Source of the DNA: Labia minor
Taxonomy: Eukaryota > Arthropoda > Insecta > Dermaptera > Spongiphoridae
Assembly: GCA_963082975.1 (NCBI GenBank)
Contig: OY720348.1
Location: 69,279,719 to 69,343,718, forward strand
Direction of reading: 5' to 3'
DNA: 64,000 nucleotides
Translations under genes and position numbers: made by a program
Notes under the pieces: model-generated
What the model was told of the DNA's origin: nothing
The model's database searches: none
Seen by the model: the letters and a program-made list of their open reading frames with translations, nothing else
Shown: positions 9,561-19,112 of the stretch, one piece after another
How the letters are laid out: every line of letters starts with the position of its first letter
Numbering within the stretch: position 1 is the first letter of the stretch

Positions 9561-11934
9561 TCAAACATTATGTATTAATAAATGTTTATTTAAACTTGAT
9601 TTATGATTAAATTTCTTTTCACAATAGTTACATTCAAAAGGTTTTTCTCCTGTATGAATTAATAAATGTTGATTTAATCTTGATTTTTGATTAAATTTCT
9701 TTTCACAATAATTACATTCAAAAGGTTTTTCTCCTGTGTGAATTAATATGTGTTTAGCTAAATCAGATTTCTGATTAAATTTATTTTCACAATAATTACT
9801 TTCAAAAGGTTTTTCTCCTGTATGAATTAATAAATGTCTATTTAAATTTGATTTCATATTAAATTTCTTTTTACAATAATTACATTCAAAAGGATTTTCT
9901 CCCGCATGAATTAATTAATAAATGTGTATTTAAAGTTGATTTCTGAATAAATTTCTTTTCACAATAGTTACATTCAAAAGGTTTTTCTCCTGTATGAATT
10001 AATAAATGTTGATTTAATCTTGATTTTTGATTAAATTTCTTTTTACAATAATTACATTCAAAAGGTTTTTCTCCTGTGTGAATTAATATGTGTTTAGCTA
10101 AATCAGATTTCTGATTAAATTTATTTTCACAATAATTACATTCAAAAGGTTTTTCTCCAGTATGAATTAATAAATGTCTATTTAAATTTGATTTCATATT
10201 AAATTTCTTTTTACAATAATTACATTCAAAAGGATTTTCTCCTGTGTGAATTAATATGTGTTTAGCTAAATCAGATTTCTGATTAAATTTATTTTCACAA
10301 TAATTACATTCAAAAGGTTTTTCTCCTGTGTGAATTAATATGTGTTTAGCTAAATCAGATTTCTGATTAAATTTATTTTCACAATAATTACATTCAAAAG
10401 GTTTTTCTCCCGCATGAATTAATAAATGTGTATTTAAAGTTGATTTCTGAATAAATTTCTTTTCACAATAGTTACATTCAAAAGGTTTTTCTCCTGTGTG
10501 AATTAATATGTGTTTAGCTAAATCAGATTTCTGATTAAATTTCTTTTCACAATAATTACATTCAAAAGGTTTTTCTCCTGTGTGAATTAATATGTGTTTA
10601 GCTAAATCAGATTTCTGATTAAATTTATTTTCACAATAATTACATTCAAAAGGTTTTTCTCCAGTATGAATTAATAAATGTCTATTTAAATTTGATTTCA
10701 TATTAAATTTCTTTTTACAATAATTACATTCAAAAGGATTTTCTCCTGTATGAATTAATAAATGTCTATTTAAATTTGATTTCATATTAAATTTCTTTTT
10801 ACAATAATTACATTCAAAAGGTTTTTCTCCTGTATGAATTAATAAATGTTGATTTAATCTTGATTTTTGATTAAATTTCTTTTCACAATAATTACATTCA
10901 AAAGGTTTTTCTCCTGTGTGAATTAATATGTGTTTAGCTAAATCAGATTTCTGATTAAATTTATTTTCACAATAATTACATTCAAAAGGTTTTTCTCTTG
11001 TATGAATTAATAAATGTCTATTTAAATTTGATTTCATATTAAATTTCTTTTTACAATAATTACATTCAAAAGGATTTTCTCCCGCATGAATTAATAAATG
11101 TCTATTTAAAGTTGATTTCTGAATAAATTTCTTTTCACAATAATTACATTCAAAAGGTTTTTCTCCTGTATGAATTAATAAATGTGTTTTTAAATGTGAT
11201 TTCTGTTTAAATTTCTTTTCACAATAATTACATTCAAAAGGTTTTTCTCCCGTATGATATAATACATGTCTATTTAAACTTGATTTCGTATTAAATTTCT
11301 TTTTACAATAATTACATTCAAAACTCCTGTCTTCAGTGTGGTTTGAATCAGTTTTTTCTTTAAATTTTTCGTCTAAATATTCCTCAGTATCCTTTTTGAA
11401 TTTTATATTATTTTTGAAAATTAAAAATATTTTTTGATGAAAACATTTTTTCAGATGTTTCGATAAAAATTCCTCACTTATAAAATTGGTATGACAATAT
11501 ACACAAAGATAGAGAGGACCTAAAAAAAATAATTATTTTCGTTATTTTAAATCATTATACAGGGTCAGCCATGTGTGTGTGTAATATTTTTTTTCTCCTT
11601 CAATGGCGTACTGAAAGGCCAGCCGAGGCAGCCATTTGAAAGAAATAGTATTTCATAAATAATCAGTAGGTCTATTCTTCACTATGAAAAAATAAATTCA
11701 TCCAACCGTTTTTGTTTTATTGCATTTAAAAAAAATGTTACATGGCGGACCCTGTGTATTTTTATATATCTAACTATTTTATAATTCAATTTAAGGAATA
11801 ATATCATTCCAAATAATATTAAAAAAAAATAATTTTAGTGACAATTAACATTACTTTTAATGAAAAAAAAACAGAAATAAAAACTAACCTATATATATTG
11901 GATATTTTGTGTCTTCTTGTGGATCAAGATCCAT
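9561..11934 (-). CDS. Tandem C2H2 zinc-finger protein, two exons, frame broken by 4-bp insertion
   Basis: Predicted DNA-binding nuclear protein. Exon 1 (11934-11889) starts ATG in AAAATGG and encodes MDLDPQEDTKYPIYI. It ends at AG|GTTAGT. Exon 2 starts at 11519 after TTTTTTTTAG; the junction restores a Gly codon and the frame then runs to 9886, giving 559 residues. After a short N-terminal CVYC...H...C motif and a charged linker come 17 fingers of the form FECNYCxxKF-x5-L-x2-H-x3-H with HTGEKP linkers, in near-identical 84-bp units. Helix variants are QKSDLAK, QKSRLNQ, MKSNLNR and QKSTLNT. In finger 17 an extra ATTA near 9910-9918 changes LLIHAGE to LLINSCG and stops soon after. Four more fingers follow in another frame to 9561, one with Cys to Ser (FESNYC). 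Without the insertion the protein would be about 666 residues. The insertion may be a real allele, a pseudogene lesion or an assembly error. Confidence 0.8.
11559..11755. mobile_element. MITE in the intron of the zinc-finger gene
   Basis: Ends are ACAGGGTCAGCCATGTGTGT on the left and, reverse complemented, ACAGGGTCCGCCATGTAACA on the right. About 197 bp, no coding content, lying wholly within the 369-bp intron (11520-11888). TA occurs at both borders, but a clean duplication cannot be separated from chance. The ends resemble Tc1/mariner-superfamily MITEs; the family was not identified. Confidence 0.6.
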
Positions 11935-12168
11935 TTTTAATTGATTAATGTATTATCAGTTATAAAATATATACTAGGTGATAAGTAATATAAACCAGAT
12001 GGTTTGTGATATAAATGTTTTAAATTTTGATTTTGATTTACAATTAAAATTATAACCAATTATTTGTCTTTAAGATACCAATAAGGTGGGTGACATGCAA
12101 ATTTCACTTCCGCAAACCATATGTGTTTTTACGCTAGATGGCGCTGCTGTCGACAAATTACATTTTTA

Positions 12169-12410
12169 CCGACCGACGATAGGAAGGGAAGGTATTGTTT
12201 TCACACCAAATTTCACATGTGGAGATTTTTGCATATCTCCACCAATCATGCATTTTGTTAAAAGAAAAAAGTATTTTTAGCATCATGTCTGTCTGTCTGT
12301 CCGTCCATTGTGAATTGTATAGACGTGTACAGGTTGAAAAAAAATTACTAAATATATATTATGTTATATCCACAGGCCATACTTTTGTCTTTCAGTGCAT
12401 TAATAGGTAC
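12169..12410 (+). mobile_element. RC-B 5' part, truncated
   Basis: Begins ACCGACCGACGATAGGAAGG, keeps the GTGGAGAT...ATCTCCAC hairpin and the CTGT-rich stretch at 12285-12305, then departs from the family after GACGTGTACAGGTTG. The 3' hairpin end is missing. It runs into an RC-C leader in the opposite orientation. Confidence 0.7.
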
Positions 12411-12498
12411 GTTTAAGGGTTTTATGTTTTATTACTATTTTTTTTTAAATTCATGTTCTTCTAAATTTAAATTTTTGAGTGGAGGCTCGGTGAACCCG

Positions 12499-12503
<5 letters not shown>
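12410..12503 (-). mobile_element. RC-C leader (5' end), minus orientation
   Basis: On the minus strand: ACCGGGTTCACCGAGCCTCC, then CTCAAAAATTTAAATTTAG and AAGAACATGAATTTAAAAA. The same start occurs twice in each arm of the inverted repeat at 8962/14537 and as a scrap near 5830. GATTCACCGAATC in those copies is a perfect hairpin, as in the RC-A 5' end. Only leaders are seen, never a complete element. Confidence 0.45.

Positions 12504-12504
<1 letters not shown>

Positions 12505-12538
<34 letters not shown>
12505..12538. repeat. (TA)n microsatellite
   Basis: Pure TA run directly beside the RC-C leader end. Confidence 0.9.
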
Positions 12539-12544
<6 letters not shown>

Positions 12545-12629
12545 TAATAGATAATAAATTCTATTGAAAGAAAATTATTTCTTTAATTATATATATATAT
12601 ATAATAATAATAATAGGGGGGGGGGAAGA

Positions 12630-12768
12630 GCGATTGGAAAACGATCATTCGGAAGGCGAAGGACGCGGTGGGTCGACAATGTAGGAAGGTTTGGAGTTGG
12701 ATAGGGGAATTTGGAGTAATGTGGTTGCTGCAGTCAGGAACTTTTGAGTTTCGTAGATCCATAGAGAC
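12630..12768 (+). repeat. LINE 3' tail, split by a hAT MITE
   Basis: Contains AGAGCGATTGGAAAACGATC, GGACGCGGTGGGTCGACAAT and AATGTGGTTGCTGCAGTCAG. It resembles the coding tail that reads KRPxGRPRRRW in related LINEs and the segment at 52255-52390. It is interrupted by the MITE at 12769 and resumes at 13373 with ATAGAGACATAGATAGG. Confidence 0.6.
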
Positions 12769-13372
12769 CAGGGCTGGACAGTAACGAGTTACAAGTAACG
12801 GCGTTCCCTGCCCCGTTACTTTTTTGTAACGGGGACTGTAACTCGTTTCTCAAAATAAAAAGGGCAGGTAACAAGTAACGAGTTTTTTCTTCTGATAATA
12901 TTGATTGACAGCATTATTAGCCTACACTTTATCAAGATTTACAATTATCAAGATTTAATAAAGTTTTTTGAATTATATCTTTATTAAATTATCGTTTAAT
13001 TATATTACCATAATAAGTTTTCTTATAAATGTACATAAAAAAATTTAAAAATCGTATATAATTTTATAAATAAAAATTAAACAAATTTATATTAAATATT
13101 CTTTCTTTTTCCTAATCCTAAAAGTTTCTGTTAAGATTGTTGGTATTGTGAGGGTGTAGTCCATCTCGGATATTCCTTAAAAGTAATTTATTTATGAAAT
13201 AATTATGTTTTAAATTAGTTAAAAGTAATTTATTTATGGAATAAATATGTTTTAAAGCACTTAAATAGGTTACCCGGGTATGCTCCTCGAAACTACCTGA
13301 AGTAAGCAAGAAAGATTATTTTTTTTAAGAAACTGTAACGGCGTTTCAGGAACTAGTAATGGTCCAACCCTG
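12769..13372. mobile_element. hAT MITE with exact 8-bp target duplication
   Basis: Flanked by ATAGAGAC at 12761-12768 and 13373-13380. Left end CAGGGCTGGACAGTAACGAG; right end reverse complemented CAGGGTTGGACCATTACTAG. The left subterminal region holds several GTAACG / CGTTAC motifs in both directions, the usual layout of transposase-binding repeats in Ac-like hAT elements. 604 bp, no transposase. The interior has a duplicated AAAAGTAATTTATTTATG block. It is inserted in a LINE tail, so it is younger than that tail. Confidence 0.9.
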
Positions 13373-13434
13373 ATAGAGACATAGATAGGATAGAATAGGA
13401 TTTGGAGTAGTATTATATAAGGTAAATAAATAAT

Positions 13435-13436
<2 letters not shown>

Positions 13437-13466
<30 letters not shown>
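13437..13466. repeat. (TA)n microsatellite
   Basis: Pure TA run. Confidence 0.9.
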
Positions 13467-13469
<3 letters not shown>

Positions 13470-14012
13470 TTAAGGTTCTGTTTCCGGGAGTTTCGTTTTT
13501 AAAAAAACGGTTTTGGAAGAAAAAGTACAAGTTACTTTTTCTTAAGTTTATTCATTAAAATAATCAATAATACAGATAATACAGAACCGATTACAGTGTG
13601 CTATTAGCACGTGAAGCAACAAATCATGCAAAGGATTTGTTGAATTACAGTACATATGAAGTAATAGTCACTATATGGATTTTATAGTGGATTATAACAA
13701 TGGAGGTAATCTTTTAGATGATTCCTGAACGATTAATAGATAATCAAAGTGATTATCTATTGAGAGCAAATGCAGGTGATTCGCAATGAATCCCTGAGCA
13801 AAAGGTCGGTCTTCAAGTGAGTTGACTAAGAACTGGCTATGGGGTCGAGAAACCGTCTTATATAATGTAATTTAATGCTGCGCTTGCAGAAATCATGACG
13901 TCATGAATTCTGCTGGCGTTGCAGGAACTAGGTCCATAACTTATATATATATATATATATCTTAATATAGATATAGAAAAAATAATGCTATTTTTGATTT
14001 TTAATTTAATAG
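13467..14012. other. Unassigned, moderately complex DNA
   Basis: From 13560 to 13930 the sequence is less AT-rich than its surroundings and has the palindrome AATCATGACGTCATGAATT near 13893. No frame longer than a few tens of codons and no known family could be recognised. It lies just upstream of the protease exon and may be its intron. Confidence 0.4.
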
Positions 14013-14175
14013 AATGTGGGCGAATATATAATCAATAATATCGAATTGTTGGGGGTATCAAAATACAAAATACCCTTCCATGGTATGGTATTTTATATAA
14101 AAAGAATAAACTAATATGTGGATCTACATTAATAAGTTCCCAATATGTTATCACAGCTGCTCATTATACATATGA
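14013..14175 (+). pseudogene. Serine protease (trypsin/chymotrypsin family S1) exon with in-frame stop
   Basis: A 3' splice site (TTTTTAATTTAATAG) precedes and a donor (GA|GTAAGG) follows this 163-bp block. It reads CGRIYNQ, stop (14036-14038), [20 protein letters not shown], then [24 protein letters not shown] is the activation site after which the mature chain begins, CGSTLI is the strand before the active site, and TAAH carries the catalytic His. The Asp and Ser exons (DIxLL, GDSGGP) were not found in the window on the plus strand. The stop lies just before the activation site. It could be a true lesion or a base error, so the exon is treated as a fragment of a degraded or incomplete gene. 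Confidence 0.75.
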
Positions 14176-14536
14176 GTAAGGAAATTTTATATAATATAAT
14201 TTAGGTTAAGATTAACATAAAATTGGAATAGTGGATTTTTTTTTTTTGGAATTTAAAAAAAACTTTTTTTAATAAGATTTTATAATAAAAGGAATTAATG
14301 AATCGTTAAAGTAACATAAATTCAGAAAAAAAAAATTATTTGCCAATATTTATTTCATAAAATAGAATAAATATAAAAAGAAAATATTCTATTTGCAATA
14401 ATATTAATCGTTTTTATTCTTTTTTTTATCTATAAATGAAAATTAATATATATGTAGGGTGAAAAGTTTCCGGCCTGACCAAGAAATTGAAAAATTAAAC
14501 AAAAAAAAAAAAATTTAAAAACATTGTTTTTCTTGG
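14176..14536. other. AT-rich DNA
   Basis: Poly-T and poly-A runs and a phrase (GAAAAGTTTCCGGCCTGACC, 14460-14479) with no recognised family. No further protease exon seen. Confidence 0.45.
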
Positions 14537-15020
14537 TCTGATTTATTTAACTTAGTATTTATATTTACTATATTATTTGGTAATAAATACATTATTACTA
14601 ATTATCTATTACATTTAAGAATCCTATCATATTATTATCCATATGTTAATTTATTTATTATTTATTTATACAAATCTATAATATGTCTATGATTCTTTCA
14701 AAGAATTATAGACTTCTTTCATTTTTCTAATCTATAATTGTAAATAAAAATCCTTATTTTAATTCTTACACGAGAAAAGGATTTTGAATTTAAATTGTCA
14801 TTTACTAATACATAAAGATAAAAAGTTTTTTAGAATGAAATTATTGTAAAAAGAAAATTAATAATATTTACCATTTATGAATACATACCTGGTTCACCGA
14901 GCCACCGTTCAGTCAATAAAAAAATGATTCCTTATTATCGGGTTTGACTGATAATATTAATACCTGATTCACCGAATCGCCATTCAAATAATTTAAAAGA
15001 ACATAAATTAAAAAAAATTA
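14537..15020. repeat. Right arm of the ~0.5-kb inverted repeat
   Basis: Inverted match to 8962-9466, sharing the palindrome (GTCTATGATTCTTT near 14689), TTCTTACACGAGAAAAGGAT, ACCTGGTTCACCGAGCCACC and ACCTGATTCACCGAATCGCC. Differences are scattered substitutions and small indels, so the duplication is not very recent. Confidence 0.85.
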
Positions 15021-15536
15021 TTATACATTCAATCAGCTGACTCCTTCAAAGATTACCAAATTTGAAATAATTCCATTAATTCGATTGATACTTAAAATTT
15101 AAATTAAATTTTTTTTTTCATAGAAATTCTCTTCAATTTCATATACTTTCATTTTATTAATATATTAATTGTAAATTTATTTTTTTGAATGTTAAAGAGA
15201 ACCAATCCATCCCTACTCATACCTCGAAACGATTACACTTGTTATTTTTTTTTTTTATATTATTGCCTCTTGGGATTTAAGCCCGTTCATATTGATAAAA
15301 AAAACACATAAAAAAATTTACACTTTATGCTTTTAAAAGTAATTAATATTTTTTAATTACCAATTAATAATTTTTTAATATACAATAACTTTATATTTAT
15401 ATAATTCTAGTAAGTATATTATAAATTTAAATTTATTCTTTCGCTCTACGCCATTATTAAATTTTTTTTTATTTTTTAATTATTTAATTAGTTTTATTAT
15501 CTGTTTTAGAGCATCCTTTGGAAATTTATCGATTCA
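15021..15536. other. AT-rich DNA
   Basis: Nothing recognised. Confidence 0.5.
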
Positions 15537-15539
15537 ATA

Positions 15540-15695
15540 CAATGGGAACTGATTGGAGAGGACGGGGTGGGCAAACCATCTAGGAAGAGGCTTAAGGGAA
15601 ATGGAAGAAAATAGGAATGGCTCAAAATAGGCATGTTTTGAAAAATGGGATTGATGCGGCCAACGAGTTCCGTAGTCAAAAGAATTCTTTGTGAT
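15540..15695 (+). repeat. LINE 3'-tail fragment
   Basis: GGAGAGGACGGGGTGGGCAA, GAGGCTTAAGGGAAATGGAA and GGGATTGATGCGGCCAACGA are the LINE-tail words, on the plus strand. No usable frame. Confidence 0.5.
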
Positions 15696-15704
15696 AGTAT
15701 TTTT

Positions 15705-16355
15705 ACCGACCGACGATAGTAAGGGAGGTATTTTTTTCACACCAAATTTCACATGTGGAGATTTTTACATATCTCCACGAATCATGCATTTTCTAAACAG
15801 AAAAAAGTATTTTTAGCATGATGTCTGTCCGTCCCTCTGTCTGTCCGTCTGTCCGTCTGTCCGTCCGTCCGTATAGATGTGTACAGCCTGAACGGCTGAA
15901 CCGATTTTGATGAAATTTGGTATATTTACTTAATGCATCAGTGGGATGAATTTATCAACTTTTGGTGCAAATCCGGAAACCGGAAGTGGTAGTATTAGCG
16001 ATCGACGATAAGAAGGGAAGGGTTATTTTCATACCAAATTTCACATGAGGAGATTTTTTACATATTATCACGAATCATTCACTTTGTATTTGTTTTATCT
16101 TCGAGAAAAATCATCTTTATTAGTTTTTTTCTTAATTTAAAATTATATGACGTCATCCAGCCATTCATGACGTCACAGCCTGTTCTTACATATATATTAT
16201 AAATAAAATAAAATTAAAAATATTTATGTTCTATCCATATCTGTTTTTTATTACATTAATAGATATATTAAAATTATTTGAAATTGTTTCTGTAGCTGGA
16301 AATTAATTTATTTCAAACTGTCGGTCGGTTCAGACCTGGCCACAGGTCAACTTAT
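15705..16355 (+). mobile_element. RC-B, near full-length reference copy
   Basis: About 650 bp, no coding capacity. 5' end ACCGACCGACGATAGTAAGG after a T run. Next come the hairpin GTGGAGAT...ATCTCCAC (about 15755-15779), a CTGT/CCGT microsatellite (15829-15872), GAACGGCTGAACCGATTTTG and ATGAAATTTGGTATA. A second, diverged copy of the 5' module follows (CGATCGACGATAAGAAGGG ... TATTATCACGAATCATTCAC). Two TGACGTCA octamers lie at 16148-16155 and 16168-16175. Near the 3' end TGTCGGTCGGT is the near-complement of the 5' end, followed by the hairpin GACCTGGCCACAGGTC and AACTTATT. A subterminal repeat inside a terminal hairpin, with insertion in T-rich DNA, fits Helentron-associated (HINE) rolling-circle elements. 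Confidence 0.85.
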
Positions 16356-16428
16356 TTTATGTGAAATTAATTTTAATGTAAAAACAATTTGAATTATTTT
16401 TATAATTTTAAATTATTTCCAATTTTTG

Positions 16429-16429
<1 letters not shown>

Positions 16430-16461
<32 letters not shown>

Positions 16462-16957
16462 TGCGTCTGGACCATCTAGGATCACGCAAAGCTCCCATAT
16501 ACAAGGGTATTGATGTTAAGTGTGCCCATATGTGAATGTTCTTTAGGTGTTAACTTCATTCTTCTTTTGTGTGCTCATGAAGATCCGGTGTTATTCTCAT
16601 CACGAACCATTGTTGCTTGAATAAGGGTAATGATGTTAAGTGCCCATATATGAATGTTCTTTAGGTGTTAAGTTTTATTCTTCTTTTTTTTTTTGAGGGC
16701 TCGTGAAGATCCGGATCCTCCAGGAGACGGGCGGATTGGGTACCAACTCATAACTATCCATTGTTGCTTATGGTTGCTTGTTTTTGAGGTAGTCCTGCTG
16801 GTGCAGGGTTATATAGAACCAGGGCTTGTCAGTTCCTGGAGCCGGAGGCAGCTGATGTTAAATTGAATTTATTAGAAAAATCCGTTCTTGGTTAGAATCG
16901 AACGCCGACTTCTTGTGTAGAATGTTGCCACGCTACACTCTCAGCCAAGCCACCTCC

Positions 16958-16989
<32 letters not shown>

Positions 16990-16990
16990 A
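16430..16990 (-). mobile_element. SINE-1, long form, with internal tandem duplication
   Basis: On the minus strand the head reads AGGAGGTGGCTTGGCTGAGA, with B box GGCGTTCGATTCTAACC, then the body shared with 4100-4350 (CTGCACCAGCAGGAC, GAGCTTTGCGTGATCC), and (AAT)n outside both ends. Between body and tail lies about 270 bp not seen in the short form: two tandem ~120-bp units, each with GATGTTAAGTG...CCCATATATGAATG and TTCTTTAGGTGTTAA (about 16501-16620 and 16621-16740). Confidence 0.7.
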
Positions 16991-17695
16991 TCCCTCAGGT
17001 TTATACGTGGGTTTATACGTACGACTTTAAAAATCGATTTCTTTTTTTTTTTTAAATGAAATTCGATTTTTTTTTCTAATCTATTACAAAATTTTAACAT
17101 ATGTTAAAAATGTATTTTTCAATATTTTTCTATCCTTCATACTTTTAAATATTAAAAACTTAAAAAGTGATCAATGAGGAATTTGAATTCGAACTTGCAG
17201 ATGTTAAATATGTAGATTATATTATACCTATTCTTTAAAGAGATATTTCTTAGAAAATTTATTATAACACGGTTAATTCAACAGGTCCAAGTGAATTTAA
17301 ATTGAATAAATGTTCCAACAAATGAACATCACAAATAATCATGGTAATTTAAGAATGAATTGCAACTCGTTAAAGCATATTTTTAATCGAAAAGTTAAAA
17401 AGCTTAAAGAGGTAATAGCATTTGCATGGTTTGATGGCGCGGAAGCACTTAATCTATAAATACAACCAACGCCCACGTCTAATATCTCAAATGGCATTTC
17501 ATTTTCGATCTTATTTCCATTCTTATTATTAGAATCCAAATTACTCCCACTTTTTTAATTTAGTCTTATTTCTATTTAATCCAAAATAATATCATATAAG
17601 AACAATACTTTTTAAGAATTTAATAAATAGAGATGATTGACATAAGATTTATCTGTTTGATTACAGAGTTCTTGGTTGAATCCACATTCATCCAA
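16991..17695. other. AT-rich DNA with one weak candidate frame
   Basis: A minus-strand frame at 17339-17539 (MDSNNKNGNKIENEMPFEIL...) has a less skewed base composition than its surroundings, but no domain and no convincing splice sites. It is recorded only as a possible exon, not called as a gene. Confidence 0.25.
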
Positions 17696-18300
17696 CTATA
17701 CCATTATCTAGTAATTCCTTAGAAGAGTTGGACAAACCCTAACCTAAACCACCTTCATCTAATTCCTATTTTCTCCCAATTCCCCCACATCTAATTCTTT
17801 ATTATCAATTTGCTAATTCCTAGATTTACCCTGTCCTATCCTAAGCCACCTACATTCAATACATATTTTTCTCCCAATTCTCTCACATCGAACTTTTTAA
17901 TACTTATCCAGTAATTCCTTAGTTGAGTTGGGCAAACCCTAATCTAAACCAACTTCATCTAATTCTTATTTTCTCCTAATTCTCTCACATCGAACTTTTT
18001 AATATTTATCCAGTAATTCCTTAGGAGAGAGAGTTGGGCAAACCTTAACCTAAACCAACTTCATCTAATTCCTATTTTCTCCCAATTCCCTCACATTTAA
18101 TTCTTTATTATCTATTTACTAATTCCTAGATTCACCCTGTCCTATCTTGAGCCACTTATATTCAATACAAATTTTCTCACATCTAATTTTTTTTTTATAT
18201 ATCCACTAATTTCTTGGTTGCCCTTTCTTTAACCACCTTCATCCAATTCCTATTTTCTCCCAATTCTCTCACATCGAGCTTTTTTCCTATCCACTTTACT
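17696..18300. repeat. Degenerate ~100-bp tandem repeat
   Basis: Roughly six units of about 100 bp. One unit type has GTTGGGCAAACCCTAACC, CACCTTCATCTAATTCC, TATTTTCTCCCAATTC, CTCACATCGAACTTTTT and CAGTAATTCCTTAG. A second type has ACCCTGTCCTATCCTAAGCC. Order about A-B-A-A-B-A. Some words (CCTATCCTAAGCCACC) resemble the LINE tail, so the array may descend from one. Confidence 0.7.
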
Positions 18301-19112
18301 TACTTTGTTTACCCATCGTTTGTTATCACAATTGGTTTCTTGTTAAAGACAATTTTTTTTATGCTTTGATCCCAAAGAACCCATTTTTGAATGAAATCAT
18401 TTAGTAAAGTTGAAACTTGGAGTGATTATTTTTCATATTAAAAGTTATTTGATAGATGAAGATTGATAAATCAATATAAAAGTGATTCTAATAAAACATT
18501 GGAGATACCAACCTATTTATAACCCATCAACTATTTCTCTAAACTCTTTCTTTTTTTAAATAATTGTTCTAATTTGTTGACTGGATAATTGAAAACAAAA
18601 TGTTATTCTAAAATAATTGGTAATGTGTATTAAAATGTTAAAATTTCTATTAATAACCTGTCAGAAGTAGGCGATGCAATCCCATTGAACTATTCGGATG
18701 AGAAGAAAAGTTTATACTTGATCATACAATACATTCGACCAATCATTAACATTGAAAATTAATAATAGAATAAATTTTGTCTGTCAAACTAATACCAAAT
18801 TTAATGTAAGTCAACTCCATTAGCCTTGAGTATTGCACAATTCAAATCGATTCCTTAATAATACAAAATCAAATTTGACTATTAATATTTTATTAAACGT
18901 GTTTTTTTCTATTATGTAATTTCATAGCCCTGATTTCACCTTTAATCGAAATCTCTGTTTTTATTGCCCAATTAGGAAATATTTTATTTAAATATATTAA
19001 TAAATTTTCAATATAAACAGAGTAAAAATCTTAATGATGATGTTTAAAAAATTGTTTAGAAATGCAAGTTCAATTAATAAAACGTCTCAAAGCATGTTTT
19101 TTTTCAATTTTT
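18301..19112. other. AT-rich DNA
   Basis: No recognised feature. Confidence 0.5.

Noticed and set aside
9561-11330. CRISPR-like regular repeats
   Set aside because: The 84-bp period encodes C2H2 fingers in frame; there are no unique spacers and the context is eukaryotic.
13560-13930. Possible retroelement or LTR fragment
   Set aside because: More complex than its surroundings, but no terminal repeats, primer-binding site or coding motif could be seen.
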